Origin: JAGVPT01 sp963827085
Lineage (GTDB): Bacteria > Bacteroidota > Ignavibacteria > UBA10030 > UBA8401
Assembly: GCA_963827085.1 (NCBI GenBank)
Contig: CAWGZY010000003.1
Span: 1,240,001 to 1,304,000 of the forward strand
Direction: 5' to 3'
Length of the DNA stretch: 64,000 bases
Positions 44,254-53,245 of this stretch are shown one piece after another. The position numbers and the translations under genes are program-made. Under the pieces are notes generated by a model, which did not search any database, was not told where the DNA came from, and worked only from the letters and a program-made list of their open reading frames with translations. How positions within the stretch are numbered: position 1 is the first letter of the stretch; each line of letters opens with the position of its first letter.

Positions 44254-44907
44254 TTATGACCCAGATGATATTTGGTATTTGGCTTTGCAGAAAAAACCTT
44301 TTGTATACATGAGATTAGAGATGATAGCCATCGCCCAATTGATGTGCCAAGCGGCGAGGAAGTATGTAATCCCCATTTTTACGAGTTGATTACTTAAGCC
44401 GACAATGAGAAAAACGCCGCTCGAGTAAATGACAAGGCCGCTTGATGCCCAAAATATCGGCTCGTCTATGAGCGGGTGAATTATTTGTTTGACGACTGAG
44501 TGGATAGCCACGATTGAAATGAGGATGATAAATGCCCGGGATGCAAGGGCCATTTCATCATTTAACTGATTCGGAACTTCAAAATATATTTTGTCTATTA
44601 TCCAAACACACAAAAAGAGCAATGCTAACGCACAAATAATCTGCTTTACCTTTTTGCTTTCTACTGATAGCAAATATACTATAACGATACATACAGATTC
44701 GATAAGGAAAGAATAATTGGACAGAAAGGTATTATTAATGTGTTTCTGGCCCAACACATATTCTCCGACAACCTCTGCACACGTAATGATGCACAATAAA
44801 AGAAAAACCTTCATCGCGCCGCTCAAGCGCTTAAACCGGACAATGCCGGCAATGACGGGAATTGGAAACGAACAGCATGCAACGATAGCAGTCACTGGTA
44901 ATTGCAT
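44254..44907 (-). CDS. Multi-span membrane protein upstream of the PAS kinase
   Basis: 217 residues, about six to seven membrane segments: SFPIPVIAGIVRF, AMKVFLLLCIITCAEVV, FLIESVCIVIVYLLSV, IICALALLFLCVWII, AFIILISIVAIHSVV, FWASSGLVIYSSGVFLIVG and HINWAMAIISNLMYTKGFF. No family recognised by name; similar short integral proteins next to kinases are seen in this phylum and are thought to be sensors. Its end overlaps the probable true start of the kinase, which supports joint function. Confidence 0.65.
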   Translation of the reverse strand: MQLPVTAIVACCSFPIPVIAGIVRFKRLSGAMKVFLLLCIITCAEVVGEYVLGQKHINNTFLSNYSFLIESVCIVIVYLLSVESKKVKQIICALALLFLCVWIIDKIYFEVPNQLNDEMALASRAFIILISIVAIHSVVKQIIHPLIDEPIFWASSGLVIYSSGVFLIVGLSNQLVKMGITYFLAAWHINWAMAIISNLMYTKGFFCKAKYQISSGS

Positions 44908-44914
44908 GTGCGTA

Positions 44915-45328
44915 TTATTTGCTCAACTGGTTCGTCGATCCGCACAATGGCGGGCACGGAAATTGTTCTTCCCCGAGTACCCCTTGCACCATATCGTTGC
45001 CGGAACTGTCGACACCGACCAGGACAAGAGTAGGCGACCCGTTATCCTTGGCGGCATAATAGTACCGGATTCCGACGGCTCCCCCCTGCGCGAGAATTTT
45101 GTCAAAAATATTTCTGCCGAAATATCCCCCCTTGACAGCTGGAGCAGCCGGATATTGCTTGAAGTTCTGGATGTATTTCACTGCCTGGTCGAAGGTGATG
45201 AGATGATTTTCATTCCCGGTGTATTGAGCCTTCACGCTGGACGGAGAAAGCACGACGGCCAGAGAGACAAGCAAGCTGATAAAACCACCAAGCACGAATA
45301 ATCGAAGTTTCATTGTAGAATTTTTCAT
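44915..45328 (-). CDS. Small exported protein, unknown function
   Basis: 137 residues. Signal peptide (MKLRLFVLGGFISLLVSLAV... SSVKAQ), mature part about 100 residues with LITFDQAVKYIQNFKQYP, KGGYFGRNIFDKILAQGGAVGIRYYYA, TLVLVGVDSSGNDM and a Cys-Pro-rich end FPCPPLCGSTNQLSK. The two Cys could form a disulphide. No known family. It lies seven bases upstream of the membrane protein and opens a four-gene signalling operon. An alternative start five codons in is possible. Confidence 0.65.
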   Translation of the reverse strand: MKNSTMKLRLFVLGGFISLLVSLAVVLSPSSVKAQYTGNENHLITFDQAVKYIQNFKQYPAAPAVKGGYFGRNIFDKILAQGGAVGIRYYYAAKDNGSPTLVLVGVDSSGNDMVQGVLGEEQFPCPPLCGSTNQLSK

Positions 45329-45390
45329 GAGAGGCGTTTCTATGCTGCACAGATGAAGGATTGTGATGGTGGATTGCGCCCTATACTTGC

Positions 45391-45404
45391 ATACACAAGT
45401 GTAT
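45391..45404. promoter_or_regulatory. Palindrome upstream of the signalling operon
   Basis: ATACACAAGTGTAT, perfect 6-base arms around AA, 63 bases ahead of the start at 45328. It has the look of a dimeric operator, but the binding protein is unknown. Confidence 0.35.
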
Positions 45405-45430
45405 CATACGTTGCTCACGGTAAAGATACA

Positions 45431-45448
45431 ATACCTTAATTTAGGTAT
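45431..45448. promoter_or_regulatory. AT-rich hairpin followed by a T tract on the plus strand
   Basis: ATACCTTAATTTAGGTAT, arms ATACCT/AGGTAT with a 6-base loop and T run after it on the plus strand. No plus-strand gene lies just before it, so it may instead be part of the promoter of the minus-strand operon. Confidence 0.3.
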
Positions 45449-45641
45449 TTTTTAGGAATAGAATATTGCAGAATTGATGAAAACCGGAAGAATTCAGCAG
45501 AAATATGCCATTCTGAGAATGCTTCGATTCTGCGATAAGGGGGACAGAGGAAGGGAGTGATACAATCGACCTGCTCATCTCAAAGCATGAAAAAGAGAAT
45601 CTCGGCGTAACCGGCTCCGCCGATAATCCCCGACATTCAAC

Positions 45642-45663
45642 GGCAAAGTTTTTCCCCTTTGCC
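45642..45663 (-). terminator. Weak hairpin after the sigma-54 response-regulator gene
   Basis: GGCAAAG (45642-45648) pairs with CTTTGCC (45657-45663), four bases past the stop codon of the gene ending at 45668. There is no proper T tract, so termination is uncertain. Confidence 0.35.
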
Positions 45664-45667
45664 ATTT

Positions 45668-47128
45668 CTACTTCAAGCCAAGCTCTTTCAACATTCTGTA
45701 GAAATTCGACGGTGCGAGGCCTAATTTCTCGGCGGCGTTTGAATCGGAGCTGGAGATGCTTCGTACATATTTGAAATAACGAACGCGGAACATTTTTTCC
45801 ATTTCCGGAAGCGGGAGAACCTGCCCCGTATATAAATCATCGATCACCGATTCATCTTTCGCTGAGATCGGATTTCTCAGGATCATATGATTCGTTACAT
45901 CCTTTGCCGTAATTTTCTCCGTGCAATTCAGCACCAGCCGCTGTGCCACGTTACGGAGTTCACGCACGTTGCCGGGCCATTTATAGTTCATAAGAATCTC
46001 TTTCGCTTTCGGGTCCAAAGGCGGAGGCTGCATATCGATGTCGCGGCTGAAATATTCGAGAAAATGGTTAAAGAGCAGAAGAATATCGTCTCCGCGTTTG
46101 CACAACGGGACGATATCCAGCGGGATCACCGCAAGACGATAATAGAGGTCTTCGCGAAACCTCCCCTCGTTCACCTCCGACGTCAAATTCTTATTGGTGG
46201 CGGCAATGATGCGCACGTTCACCGTTAAACTCTCTTTTCTCCCGATTTTTTCAATTTCTCCTTCCTGGATAACACGAAGGAGTTTTACCTGCGCCTGCAG
46301 CGGCAGTTCTCCGACTTCGTCCAAAAAAATTGTGCCGTTGTTCGCAATCTCGAACAAGCCCGCTTTCGTATTCATTGCGCCCGTGAACGCACCCCGTTCA
46401 TACCCGAAAAGCTCGCTCTCGACCAAATCGTGTGGAATACTGCCGCAGTTAATCGGTATGAACTTCTCGTAGTTGCGCTTGCTCTTCAGATGAATATTCC
46501 ATGCGACGAGTTCTTTTCCCGTTCCCGACGCGCCCGAAATGAGGACGTTTGCCTCGCTTTTGGCGTACTTCTCGATAATTTCATTCAGCTGTATCATCGG
46601 CTTCGATTCGCCGATAATTTTTTTCGACTCAAGGAGGCTCTCGTTGCTCTGTTTCAGCCGCTTGTCGGATTTCAGTTTTAGCTTTTCAAGCTTCTTTCGT
46701 TCGTACGCGTTGACAATGCTCAGAATAAAATCCGTCGGCTGGTAGACGTAGTCCTCGATGTTGCCGGGATATTTTGTGCAGTACCAATACGCGCCGGCTT
46801 TCAGAAGGTTATTGGCAAAATCAAAATCGGTGGTATTGATCGTCATTTTTGTGATCACGATAATCTGGAGGAATTGATCGAGTTCCTTCATTTTCTGGAT
46901 CAGCTCTTCTCCGCGAAGACCGCCGGAGATCTGATAATCGAGAATAACGACATCGTAGAAGTCCGGTTTGTCGCGGATCTTATCGAGCGTGGACTTGCCG
47001 TTCGAGACGACGTCCTCTACCTGAATGCGTGTCGTCGACAGGCTCACCGTTTTCTTGACCCGTGCGACGTCGAAGTCTTCGTCTTCTACCAGCAAAACTC
47101 TAATGACCTGGCTGCTATTCGTACTCAT
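45668..47128 (-). CDS. NtrC-type sigma-54 response regulator
   Basis: 486 residues. Receiver domain about 8-130 (VLLVEDEDFD, phosphoacceptor VILDYQISGG, D64), linker coiled coil, AAA+ domain about 165-400 with Walker A GASGTGKE, sigma-54 loop ERGAFTGA, Walker B GTIFLDEV and REDLYYRLAV, then a Fis-like HTH (SDSNAAEKLGLAPSNFYRMLKEL). All activation motifs are intact. AGGAG precedes the ATG. It lies seven bases downstream of the histidine kinase gene and should be its partner. Confidence 0.94.
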   Translation of the reverse strand: MSTNSSQVIRVLLVEDEDFDVARVKKTVSLSTTRIQVEDVVSNGKSTLDKIRDKPDFYDVVILDYQISGGLRGEELIQKMKELDQFLQIIVITKMTINTTDFDFANNLLKAGAYWYCTKYPGNIEDYVYQPTDFILSIVNAYERKKLEKLKLKSDKRLKQSNESLLESKKIIGESKPMIQLNEIIEKYAKSEANVLISGASGTGKELVAWNIHLKSKRNYEKFIPINCGSIPHDLVESELFGYERGAFTGAMNTKAGLFEIANNGTIFLDEVGELPLQAQVKLLRVIQEGEIEKIGRKESLTVNVRIIAATNKNLTSEVNEGRFREDLYYRLAVIPLDIVPLCKRGDDILLLFNHFLEYFSRDIDMQPPPLDPKAKEILMNYKWPGNVRELRNVAQRLVLNCTEKITAKDVTNHMILRNPISAKDESVIDDLYTGQVLPLPEMEKMFRVRYFKYVRSISSSDSNAAEKLGLAPSNFYRMLKELGLK

Positions 47129-47135
47129 GCTGCTC

Positions 47136-48638
47136 CTAATTTTTAATCGTCAGCGTAAACCTGCAGCCCCCCTCGGCCAGGTTCTCCGCGTCCAGCTGCC
47201 ACCCACATTTACCGACTGCAAGCTGGTGCGCAATATAGCACCCGTAGCCGGAGTGCGTCCCGATATTTGTTTTTGTCGATTCCTGTTCTAGAAATAATCT
47301 CCGAATGCCTTTGGCTCCGGTTTCCAGCAATTCTTCGGCAATGCCGACCCCGGTGTCTTCTACGAACACCTGAGAAATATTTTTTCTCTTGTTGTACGCC
47401 GTCGACACGGTAATCGTAACAAAGTCTTTACTTGCATGGTCGATGCTGTTTTGGATCAACGGCTCAAGAATTTCCCAGACAATAAATTCATTTACCCGTA
47501 CAGGCGGCAGCGAAGAGTCAAGATTAAGCTTGATGTCGAACATTTCATTCTTGCTCGAGACGCGTAAAAAGACGTTGTGAACGACGAACTCGATGAGAAG
47601 GTTGATGTTGGTCTTAAACATCGGGTTGACGATGGTGTTGATGTCCTGGTCGTACCATTTCATATCGTAAATGATACGCGAGATAAAGTTTGAGTACGTG
47701 ATGACGCGTTGCTTTAGCTGTCCGAGGTTTTCAGCATTCATCATCCGGACATCGTTTTTGATAAAGCCCATGATCTTTTCGGCTTTATGGTTTGTATGGT
47801 AAATTCTCTTTGTAAAGAGCGATTCTTTTTCCAGCCTGATCTGCTTCTCAAGATTCTCTTCATGCTCAATAAACAGCTCTTCCTGCGCCTTATTCCGTTC
47901 GCCGACAGCGCGCGAAGAAATAATGAAAATGGCCATCAGCCCGATAAAGATAAGCGCCAGAAACGTCAGGGCGACTTTGTCAAAGCTCGACTGAATTTCC
48001 GTCGTGAGGAAGGTGAAATCCGGTGTGATGCGCATGTACATCACGCCAAGATATTCACCGTCCGGGACGAAAGGAACGAGAACGTCGAACGTTTTATCGT
48101 TCGACACGGCGCTGACAATTTTCTCCCGCCGGCGCATCTCATCTTTTTGAGCGAGAAAATAATCCAGGCCCTGACGATGGCTTGTCGCTTCGCCCTCCTC
48201 CAGCGGTGCAAGCGTATTGCTGAAAAACGCGGCGAGTTTTTGCCCGCTGTCGATGATATACAAACGATGATTCTTGATCAGGATGAGGCACAGATCTTCT
48301 CCGCTCCTCTGGATGAGCTGCTGTTTAAAAATGACGTTCAACGAGTAGGCAAGATTCAATTCCGCAGTGTCTTGCTGGATGCGCGCACGCTGCTGGCGTT
48401 CGAAAATGAGCTCGACATTGGTCGCCGTCACGAGGGCAAGGCGTTCGGCGTAGTACTTCCGGAACCAGCTTTGCGCCTCTCCGAGAAAGCTTTCAAGGTT
48501 CTCTTTTTGAAAAAAAACCAGAATAATTTGAAACGTGATCAGCACTACGACCATCACAACGATATGGCGTATCTCAAAGCGATACCGCGACAGTTTCGTT
48601 TTGACGGGATCCGGCACTTTCAAGTTTTTCCACTCCAT
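47136..48638 (-). CDS. Membrane sensor histidine kinase with periplasmic sensor domain
   Basis: 500 residues. TM1 about 24-44, periplasmic domain 45-221 (Cache-like layout, with LVTATNVELIFERQQRARIQQD and LIKNHRLYIIDSGQ), TM2 about 222-242, then a coiled coil and an unusual phosphoacceptor helix RIYHTNHKAEKIMGF (H281 or H284). ATPase domain with EPLIQNSIDHA (N box), VEDTGVGIAEELL and HSGYGCYIAHQLA. The classical H-box motif is not matched, so the phosphorylated His is uncertain. It sits between a membrane-anchored solute-binding protein and a sigma-54 regulator with gaps of seven to eight bases. Confidence 0.85.
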   Translation of the reverse strand: MEWKNLKVPDPVKTKLSRYRFEIRHIVVMVVVLITFQIILVFFQKENLESFLGEAQSWFRKYYAERLALVTATNVELIFERQQRARIQQDTAELNLAYSLNVIFKQQLIQRSGEDLCLILIKNHRLYIIDSGQKLAAFFSNTLAPLEEGEATSHRQGLDYFLAQKDEMRRREKIVSAVSNDKTFDVLVPFVPDGEYLGVMYMRITPDFTFLTTEIQSSFDKVALTFLALIFIGLMAIFIISSRAVGERNKAQEELFIEHEENLEKQIRLEKESLFTKRIYHTNHKAEKIMGFIKNDVRMMNAENLGQLKQRVITYSNFISRIIYDMKWYDQDINTIVNPMFKTNINLLIEFVVHNVFLRVSSKNEMFDIKLNLDSSLPPVRVNEFIVWEILEPLIQNSIDHASKDFVTITVSTAYNKRKNISQVFVEDTGVGIAEELLETGAKGIRRLFLEQESTKTNIGTHSGYGCYIAHQLAVGKCGWQLDAENLAEGGCRFTLTIKN

Positions 48639-48646
48639 AACGGCGT

Positions 48647-49972
48647 CTACGGTGTTAGGCTTCTCTCGGATTCGATGCTCGCATCGACGTTCTTTACCGC
48701 TTCATCGACCGTAATGTCTCCCTTGATGGCGAGATAAAAATAGCGGGACATGATTTTCGAGTCTTTAGTGTACTCTTCCTGACTCGGCCGATGAACCCCG
48801 GTTTTCAGCAAGTCGACGATCGTGCCGATCTCAGGGTATTTGCGAAGGTACAATGAATCATGATAAAACGAATTTGTGATGGGGAAAAAACCGCCTTTCG
48901 TATAGAAAATCTCCTGCGATTCGTCTTTGAGCAAATATTTTATAAAATCGATGACCGCCTCCTTGTGTTTGCTCGCCTTAGGAACCATCAAGTTCCAACC
49001 GCCGAACACAGAGGCCGATTTTCCGCCGGGGTAATAGGGGATCGGCATTCTTTTCAAACACTTTTCCTTCATCGTGTCGATCGGAGACTCTTTAAAATCC
49101 TGCTCGTACGTGTTCCACCCGCGCAGGAAGAGGCCGTCATGCTTTATATAATATTCATAGCTGGGCACTTCGGTCAGATCGCTGACTATGCCGGGCGTTG
49201 CATTGTCCTTGTGGACAAAATTCACAAGGAGGCGAAGAGCATTTCTGGCCTCAGGCGTATCAAAACGAAATCCGACAGTCGTAAAATAGTCGGGCTTTTG
49301 ACTGAGAAGAATTTCAATATAACAGCAGATCAGCCCTTCGTAATCAGACGCGGGAAAGAGATAAAAAGGATGTTTGCTCTCATGGAGAACCCTCTTGATC
49401 CTTAGGAAATCATCCCATGACATTCTGCTCTGCACTCTTTGGAGAAGTTCCTTCCCGTGAGGCCCTTTTGCAAGAAGATCTGCACGATAATAAACGACCC
49501 CTTCAGAGAGGTCAAGCGGAACGGCAACGAGTTCTCCTTCGTGATAACACGAATTGATGGCGATTGGTGTTATTCTTTTTCGCTCTTCGTCCGTAAAGTA
49601 TTTTCCCAGCGGCTCGCACCATTTTGCAAACCGCTGCACCCAAATGACATCGACGGCGAGAAGATCGATGCCGTCGTCGTCTCCACGCAATGAGCGGGCA
49701 AGAATTTCTTTACGAGTATCTGTGCTGAAATCGGCGTTGGGAAAATCGACGGGAATAACTTTAATTTTGCCGGCGTGGGATTCGTTGTACCGGTCTATCA
49801 GGATACGATGCGCTTCGGTCATTCTGTCCGCAAAATAGAATTCCGTAACATGTTCCGTGGGGCGTTTGAACAAAAAAGCGAAGATAGTAAAATATACCAG
49901 CGCTATCGCGCACAGCACTGCGATTCCCCATGCCTGATTGCTCGATGAAAGTTTATAGTTACCGGAAGCCAT
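48647..49972 (-). CDS. Membrane-anchored family 1 extracellular solute-binding protein
   Basis: 441 residues. N-terminal uncleaved-looking membrane span (about 14-34, WGIAVLCAIALVYFTIFAFLF) without lipobox or cleavage site. The rest is a sugar-type periplasmic binding protein: TEAHRILIDRYNESHAGKIKVIPVDFPNADF, IDLLAVDVIWVQRFAKWCEPL, VAVPLDLSEGVVYYRADLL and GGWNLMVPKASKHKEAVIDFIKYLL. No ABC permease or ATPase is nearby; the next gene is a histidine kinase. It therefore probably senses a ligand for the kinase rather than feeding a transporter. Confidence 0.85.
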   Translation of the reverse strand: MASGNYKLSSSNQAWGIAVLCAIALVYFTIFAFLFKRPTEHVTEFYFADRMTEAHRILIDRYNESHAGKIKVIPVDFPNADFSTDTRKEILARSLRGDDDGIDLLAVDVIWVQRFAKWCEPLGKYFTDEERKRITPIAINSCYHEGELVAVPLDLSEGVVYYRADLLAKGPHGKELLQRVQSRMSWDDFLRIKRVLHESKHPFYLFPASDYEGLICCYIEILLSQKPDYFTTVGFRFDTPEARNALRLLVNFVHKDNATPGIVSDLTEVPSYEYYIKHDGLFLRGWNTYEQDFKESPIDTMKEKCLKRMPIPYYPGGKSASVFGGWNLMVPKASKHKEAVIDFIKYLLKDESQEIFYTKGGFFPITNSFYHDSLYLRKYPEIGTIVDLLKTGVHRPSQEEYTKDSKIMSRYFYLAIKGDITVDEAVKNVDASIESERSLTP

Positions 49973-50216
49973 GAAAATCGCTCAAGTGTTTTATGGTCTC
50001 TACGAAGAACGCGAAAACGCACGAAGCATGATATCCGCAGCAACATATTCTCTTCGTGTACCTCGCGAACTTAGCGGCCGGTTCAAAGTGTTTTGCGACA
50101 TCTGTTATTATATCTTATTTCTTTTGCGTTTGCAATGCAACAACTATTCTGCGGGTATCATTGTTGCGGGTAAAGAGAAGCCCTTGGATCTACTCTAATG
50201 GAGACAACGGGGATTG

Positions 50217-50380
50217 TTAGTGCCATTTCTAAAAATAAATATTGTATTTTTTAATAATTAATTCACCGCAAAGAGCGCCGAGGACGCAAGGAATTCTTAC
50301 TATTTTTCAAAAAACCTCTTTGCGACCTTAGCGTCCTCTAGGGTTAGAATACAAGAACATTTTTGAGAAACGGCACTAGT
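50217..50380. repeat. MITE-like inverted-repeat element, family A, copy 2
   Basis: About 164 bp. Left end TTAGTGCCATTTCTAAAAAT, right end TTTTTGAGAAACGGCACTAG; inner arms ACCGCAAAGAGCGCCGAGGACG and CTCTTTGCGACCTTAGCGTCCT. It matches the element at 835-1000 in reverse orientation, including the TTTCTAAAAATAAATATT stretch. It lies in the 567-base gene-less gap 49973-50539, where nothing else was recognised. Confidence 0.65.
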
Positions 50381-50539
50381 ATTTTTTGCAGGGATAGGCA
50401 CGGACGGACCTATTGCAATTCTTTGCATCGGAACGGCCGTCTCATGGTAAAAACAGGCCGCGGTAATTACATATTGAGACATCTGAAAAATTCCCAAGTA
50501 ATTTTTCAGAAATCTCACATTGTAATTCCTTACGTCCCT

Positions 50540-52972
50540 CTACTTTATAAGCATCATTTTTCTCACTTGAGTGAAGCTCCCGGCTTCAATCCGGTAGAAG
50601 TACATTCCGCTCGCCAGCGTCCTCGCGTCAAACCGAACGCTGTACTCACCGGCAATTTGTTTCTCGTTGACAAGAGAAGCAACCTGCCGACCGAGCAGAT
50701 CATACACCGCCAATTTCACATGCTGTGGATTTGTAAGCGAATACTTGATCGTTGTCGCCGGATTAAAGGGATTGGGATAATTCTGGGACAATGAGTATAC
50801 AACGGGAACCTGCGAATTATCCGTCCGTACCCCGGTCGCCAGCGACCCGTACGCTGAAATCTCTGCGACGGAGTACGCGCCGTTGCTTCCTTGTCCTACC
50901 ATGACCAGTTCAAGGTAGCGCGCAACAGTATTGAATCCCGTCCACGTCTCAACATAGCCCGTGCCTCCCGTGCCATTTTCCTGATCGATGATCACCGACC
51001 AATTAGTGCGGTCGAGGGATGTCTGGACGTAATACAGCTTTGCGTATTGCGAGTTTCCCCAGCGAATAACAACTTTGTTGATCGTATCGGTTCTGGCAAA
51101 ATCAAGCAGGACCCACTGCGCTACCGGAGTGGAGGCCGCCTGCCACCGCGAGAAATTATTTCCGTCTGTCACATGTTGGGGATCGCTGAAGCTGTAGGCA
51201 ACGGTGTCATTCGAAGACGCCGTCACATACGCCTGATATGCTCTGTCGACCTGATCGGGGGGAAGTATCTGCAATTGTATCGTGATGGAATCTTCTTCAT
51301 CTCCTTTTCCGATGAGAGTATAGCTGCCGTTCGCGGGGTCGGGCACAACGCTGATCGAATCGGACGTCGGGACCGGGGCGCCGTTCAGCGTGACGGCTGA
51401 TCCTTTGACCACGTGCCATATCAGGCTGACGGGTTCTCCCGTCCCGACTTGAACGGGTAGCGCTTTGAAGTTCACTATTCTTCCCGTCGGCAAAACGGTA
51501 AGAACAAACTTTGCTGTATCCTGGACGACTCCGCTTGCAGTCAACGTATACGTTGTTGTAACGAGCGGATGAATCAATACACTGTCCTTGACAGAGACGC
51601 TGCTGCCATCCAATTTCACGACCGATCCGGGCTCCGTATCCCAGCGCAACATCGTCGTATCCGTTTTTTCGATCGTTCCCGGAGTTGCGCTAAAAACATA
51701 AATGGAACCTGTCGTCGGATTTGTGATGACATCGTTCCGGTAATTGGCGAACATGTAATTCAGTGAAGTCCATGTATCGGCGGCGGAATTCGTCACCGGA
51801 TTGCCAAAATCGGTCCACGACCACATCATAGCACCGGCGTAGCCGTTGTTGTAAAGCCAGGGATAGAGGCTAAGGGCCGGGACGCCGTCGGTCGCCTGCA
51901 TGTAGAATTCAGCGGCCACAATCGGTTTCGTCAATCCCCAGAATGACGCCGGGTGGACAAAGGGTGAAAGCGGAGTTCCCTGAGCGTAATAATGAACGCA
52001 ATAGAAATCGAGCGTTCCAAGAGTGTCGCCGCCGGCAGCTTTAAGACGATCGTCCCTGTAATAGTTTGAATTGCTCGCCGCAGAAGTTTTTTGTATATAA
52101 TCGAGATACTCTTCGTCCGTCATGCTCAATCGGTGTCTCGCGTTGAAGGCTTGTGCGGCGATTTGCCGATCGCCGGCCGACATGCCGCCGATCGACTTGT
52201 TCAGCCCCCCCTTAACGGTCCCGGTCGTGGGAACATCCGTCAACGTTTGAAACGTGACAGCTCCGCTTGTGACAAGCGCGGCCGGGTCCGTCCTGTGGAT
52301 CGCCCCAGCCATCAAATTGATGCACCTCTGGATGCTTGCAAATGGTACATGATCGTCACCCGACCAGCCGAATTCGTTCGTGATGCCTTCGGGCTCGTTG
52401 AAGATTTCCCATGCAACGACCGCCGGGTTTCCTTTTACCGAATCGACCATTGGGATTAATGCGTTTCGTATGTATGCATTCGTATACGCGGTATCGTTCA
52501 GCAGGTTCGCATTCCGATGCAGTCCTGCCGTGTCCATTTGGGATTGATTCTGCATGTCGTGCGACCAGAGACACAGGATCAAGCCGATATTGTATTGATG
52601 GGCAAGTGCAAGGATCTGTTTGAGACTTTGAATCGCGATCGGGCCCGGTCCGGTGACGAATCCATTGGCATCGAACACAGGAGTTTGTGTGCCGTTTGTA
52701 TGGAGCCAGAAGCGCATCACGTTCCCGCCATTGGAGTGCACCGTTTGAAACTCCGTCTGAAACTGAGCCAGGTTCGGCGGATTTGGACCGATGTCGCCGG
52801 AAAAGTTAACCCATGCGATATTGATCCCGCTGATAAAAATATTTCTGCCAGCATATTGTATCCTTGCCTGCGATACAACATTCCCTGTTGGAATAAAAAA
52901 AAGAGCGAGAAGCACGACACCTGCGAGTTTTTGCACAACAGTGTTCCTACAATGTGTTCCGGTCGATTTCAT
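50540..52972 (-). CDS. GH5-like glycoside hydrolase with Ig-like and F5/8C domains, T9SS cargo
   Basis: About 810 residues. Signal peptide 1-35. Catalytic TIM barrel about 36-400 with RFWLHTNG, acid/base WEIFNEPEG (E193) and nucleophile VAAEFYM (E355), the two glutamates of clan GH-A family 5; mannanase- or cellulase-like, exact substrate not readable. Then two Ig-like modules (about 410-570, LRWDTEPGSVVKLDG, LIWHVVKGSAVTLNG), a discoidin/F5-8C carbohydrate-binding domain (about 575-710, ...DGNNFSRWQA...WVLLDFA) and a T9SS sorting domain (LSQNYPNPFNPATTI to end). GGGAG precedes the ATG at 52972; the upstream open frame is not a leader. Confidence 0.88.
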   Translation of the reverse strand: MKSTGTHCRNTVVQKLAGVVLLALFFIPTGNVVSQARIQYAGRNIFISGINIAWVNFSGDIGPNPPNLAQFQTEFQTVHSNGGNVMRFWLHTNGTQTPVFDANGFVTGPGPIAIQSLKQILALAHQYNIGLILCLWSHDMQNQSQMDTAGLHRNANLLNDTAYTNAYIRNALIPMVDSVKGNPAVVAWEIFNEPEGITNEFGWSGDDHVPFASIQRCINLMAGAIHRTDPAALVTSGAVTFQTLTDVPTTGTVKGGLNKSIGGMSAGDRQIAAQAFNARHRLSMTDEEYLDYIQKTSAASNSNYYRDDRLKAAGGDTLGTLDFYCVHYYAQGTPLSPFVHPASFWGLTKPIVAAEFYMQATDGVPALSLYPWLYNNGYAGAMMWSWTDFGNPVTNSAADTWTSLNYMFANYRNDVITNPTTGSIYVFSATPGTIEKTDTTMLRWDTEPGSVVKLDGSSVSVKDSVLIHPLVTTTYTLTASGVVQDTAKFVLTVLPTGRIVNFKALPVQVGTGEPVSLIWHVVKGSAVTLNGAPVPTSDSISVVPDPANGSYTLIGKGDEEDSITIQLQILPPDQVDRAYQAYVTASSNDTVAYSFSDPQHVTDGNNFSRWQAASTPVAQWVLLDFARTDTINKVVIRWGNSQYAKLYYVQTSLDRTNWSVIIDQENGTGGTGYVETWTGFNTVARYLELVMVGQGSNGAYSVAEISAYGSLATGVRTDNSQVPVVYSLSQNYPNPFNPATTIKYSLTNPQHVKLAVYDLLGRQVASLVNEKQIAGEYSVRFDARTLASGMYFYRIEAGSFTQVRKMMLIK

Positions 52973-53206
52973 AACAACTCCCGCACAAATAATGATAAAT
53001 ACCTTGCTCTGCATCCATTCATAAAAACACGTGATCTCAAATTTCGCTCGGTGGAACTGCCTCGGGAACTCGCGGCGAGCAAGCAGGAATTTTTCGTTTG
53101 AATTGGGGCCTCGGAGACAAAAATTCCCGGGCGCTCTCCGGGTCAACAGTTCAGCTTTACGCTCGCGATACGGCCCGGTTATCGACTGAGGATCCGAAAC
53201 AAAAAA

Positions 53207-53232
53207 GGGCGGAATCATTTTTGATCCCGCCC
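53207..53232 (-). terminator. Hairpin terminator
   Basis: GGGCGG-A-ATCA/TGAT-C-CCGCCC with A6/T6 tract; on the minus strand the stem is followed by TTTTTTG. It lies 14 bases past the stop of the gene at 53246-55240 and separates it from the GH5 gene. Confidence 0.85.
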
Positions 53233-53245
53233 GTGACTGTACGAA

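Noticed and set aside
49971..50198. Plus-strand 75-codon frame next to the solute-binding protein
   Set aside because: Looks random and overlaps the SBP start; no ribosome site.
45329..50539. Sigma-54 promoters (TGGCAC-N5-TTGC) near the two sigma-54 regulators
   Set aside because: No convincing match by eye on either strand in the intergenic gaps.
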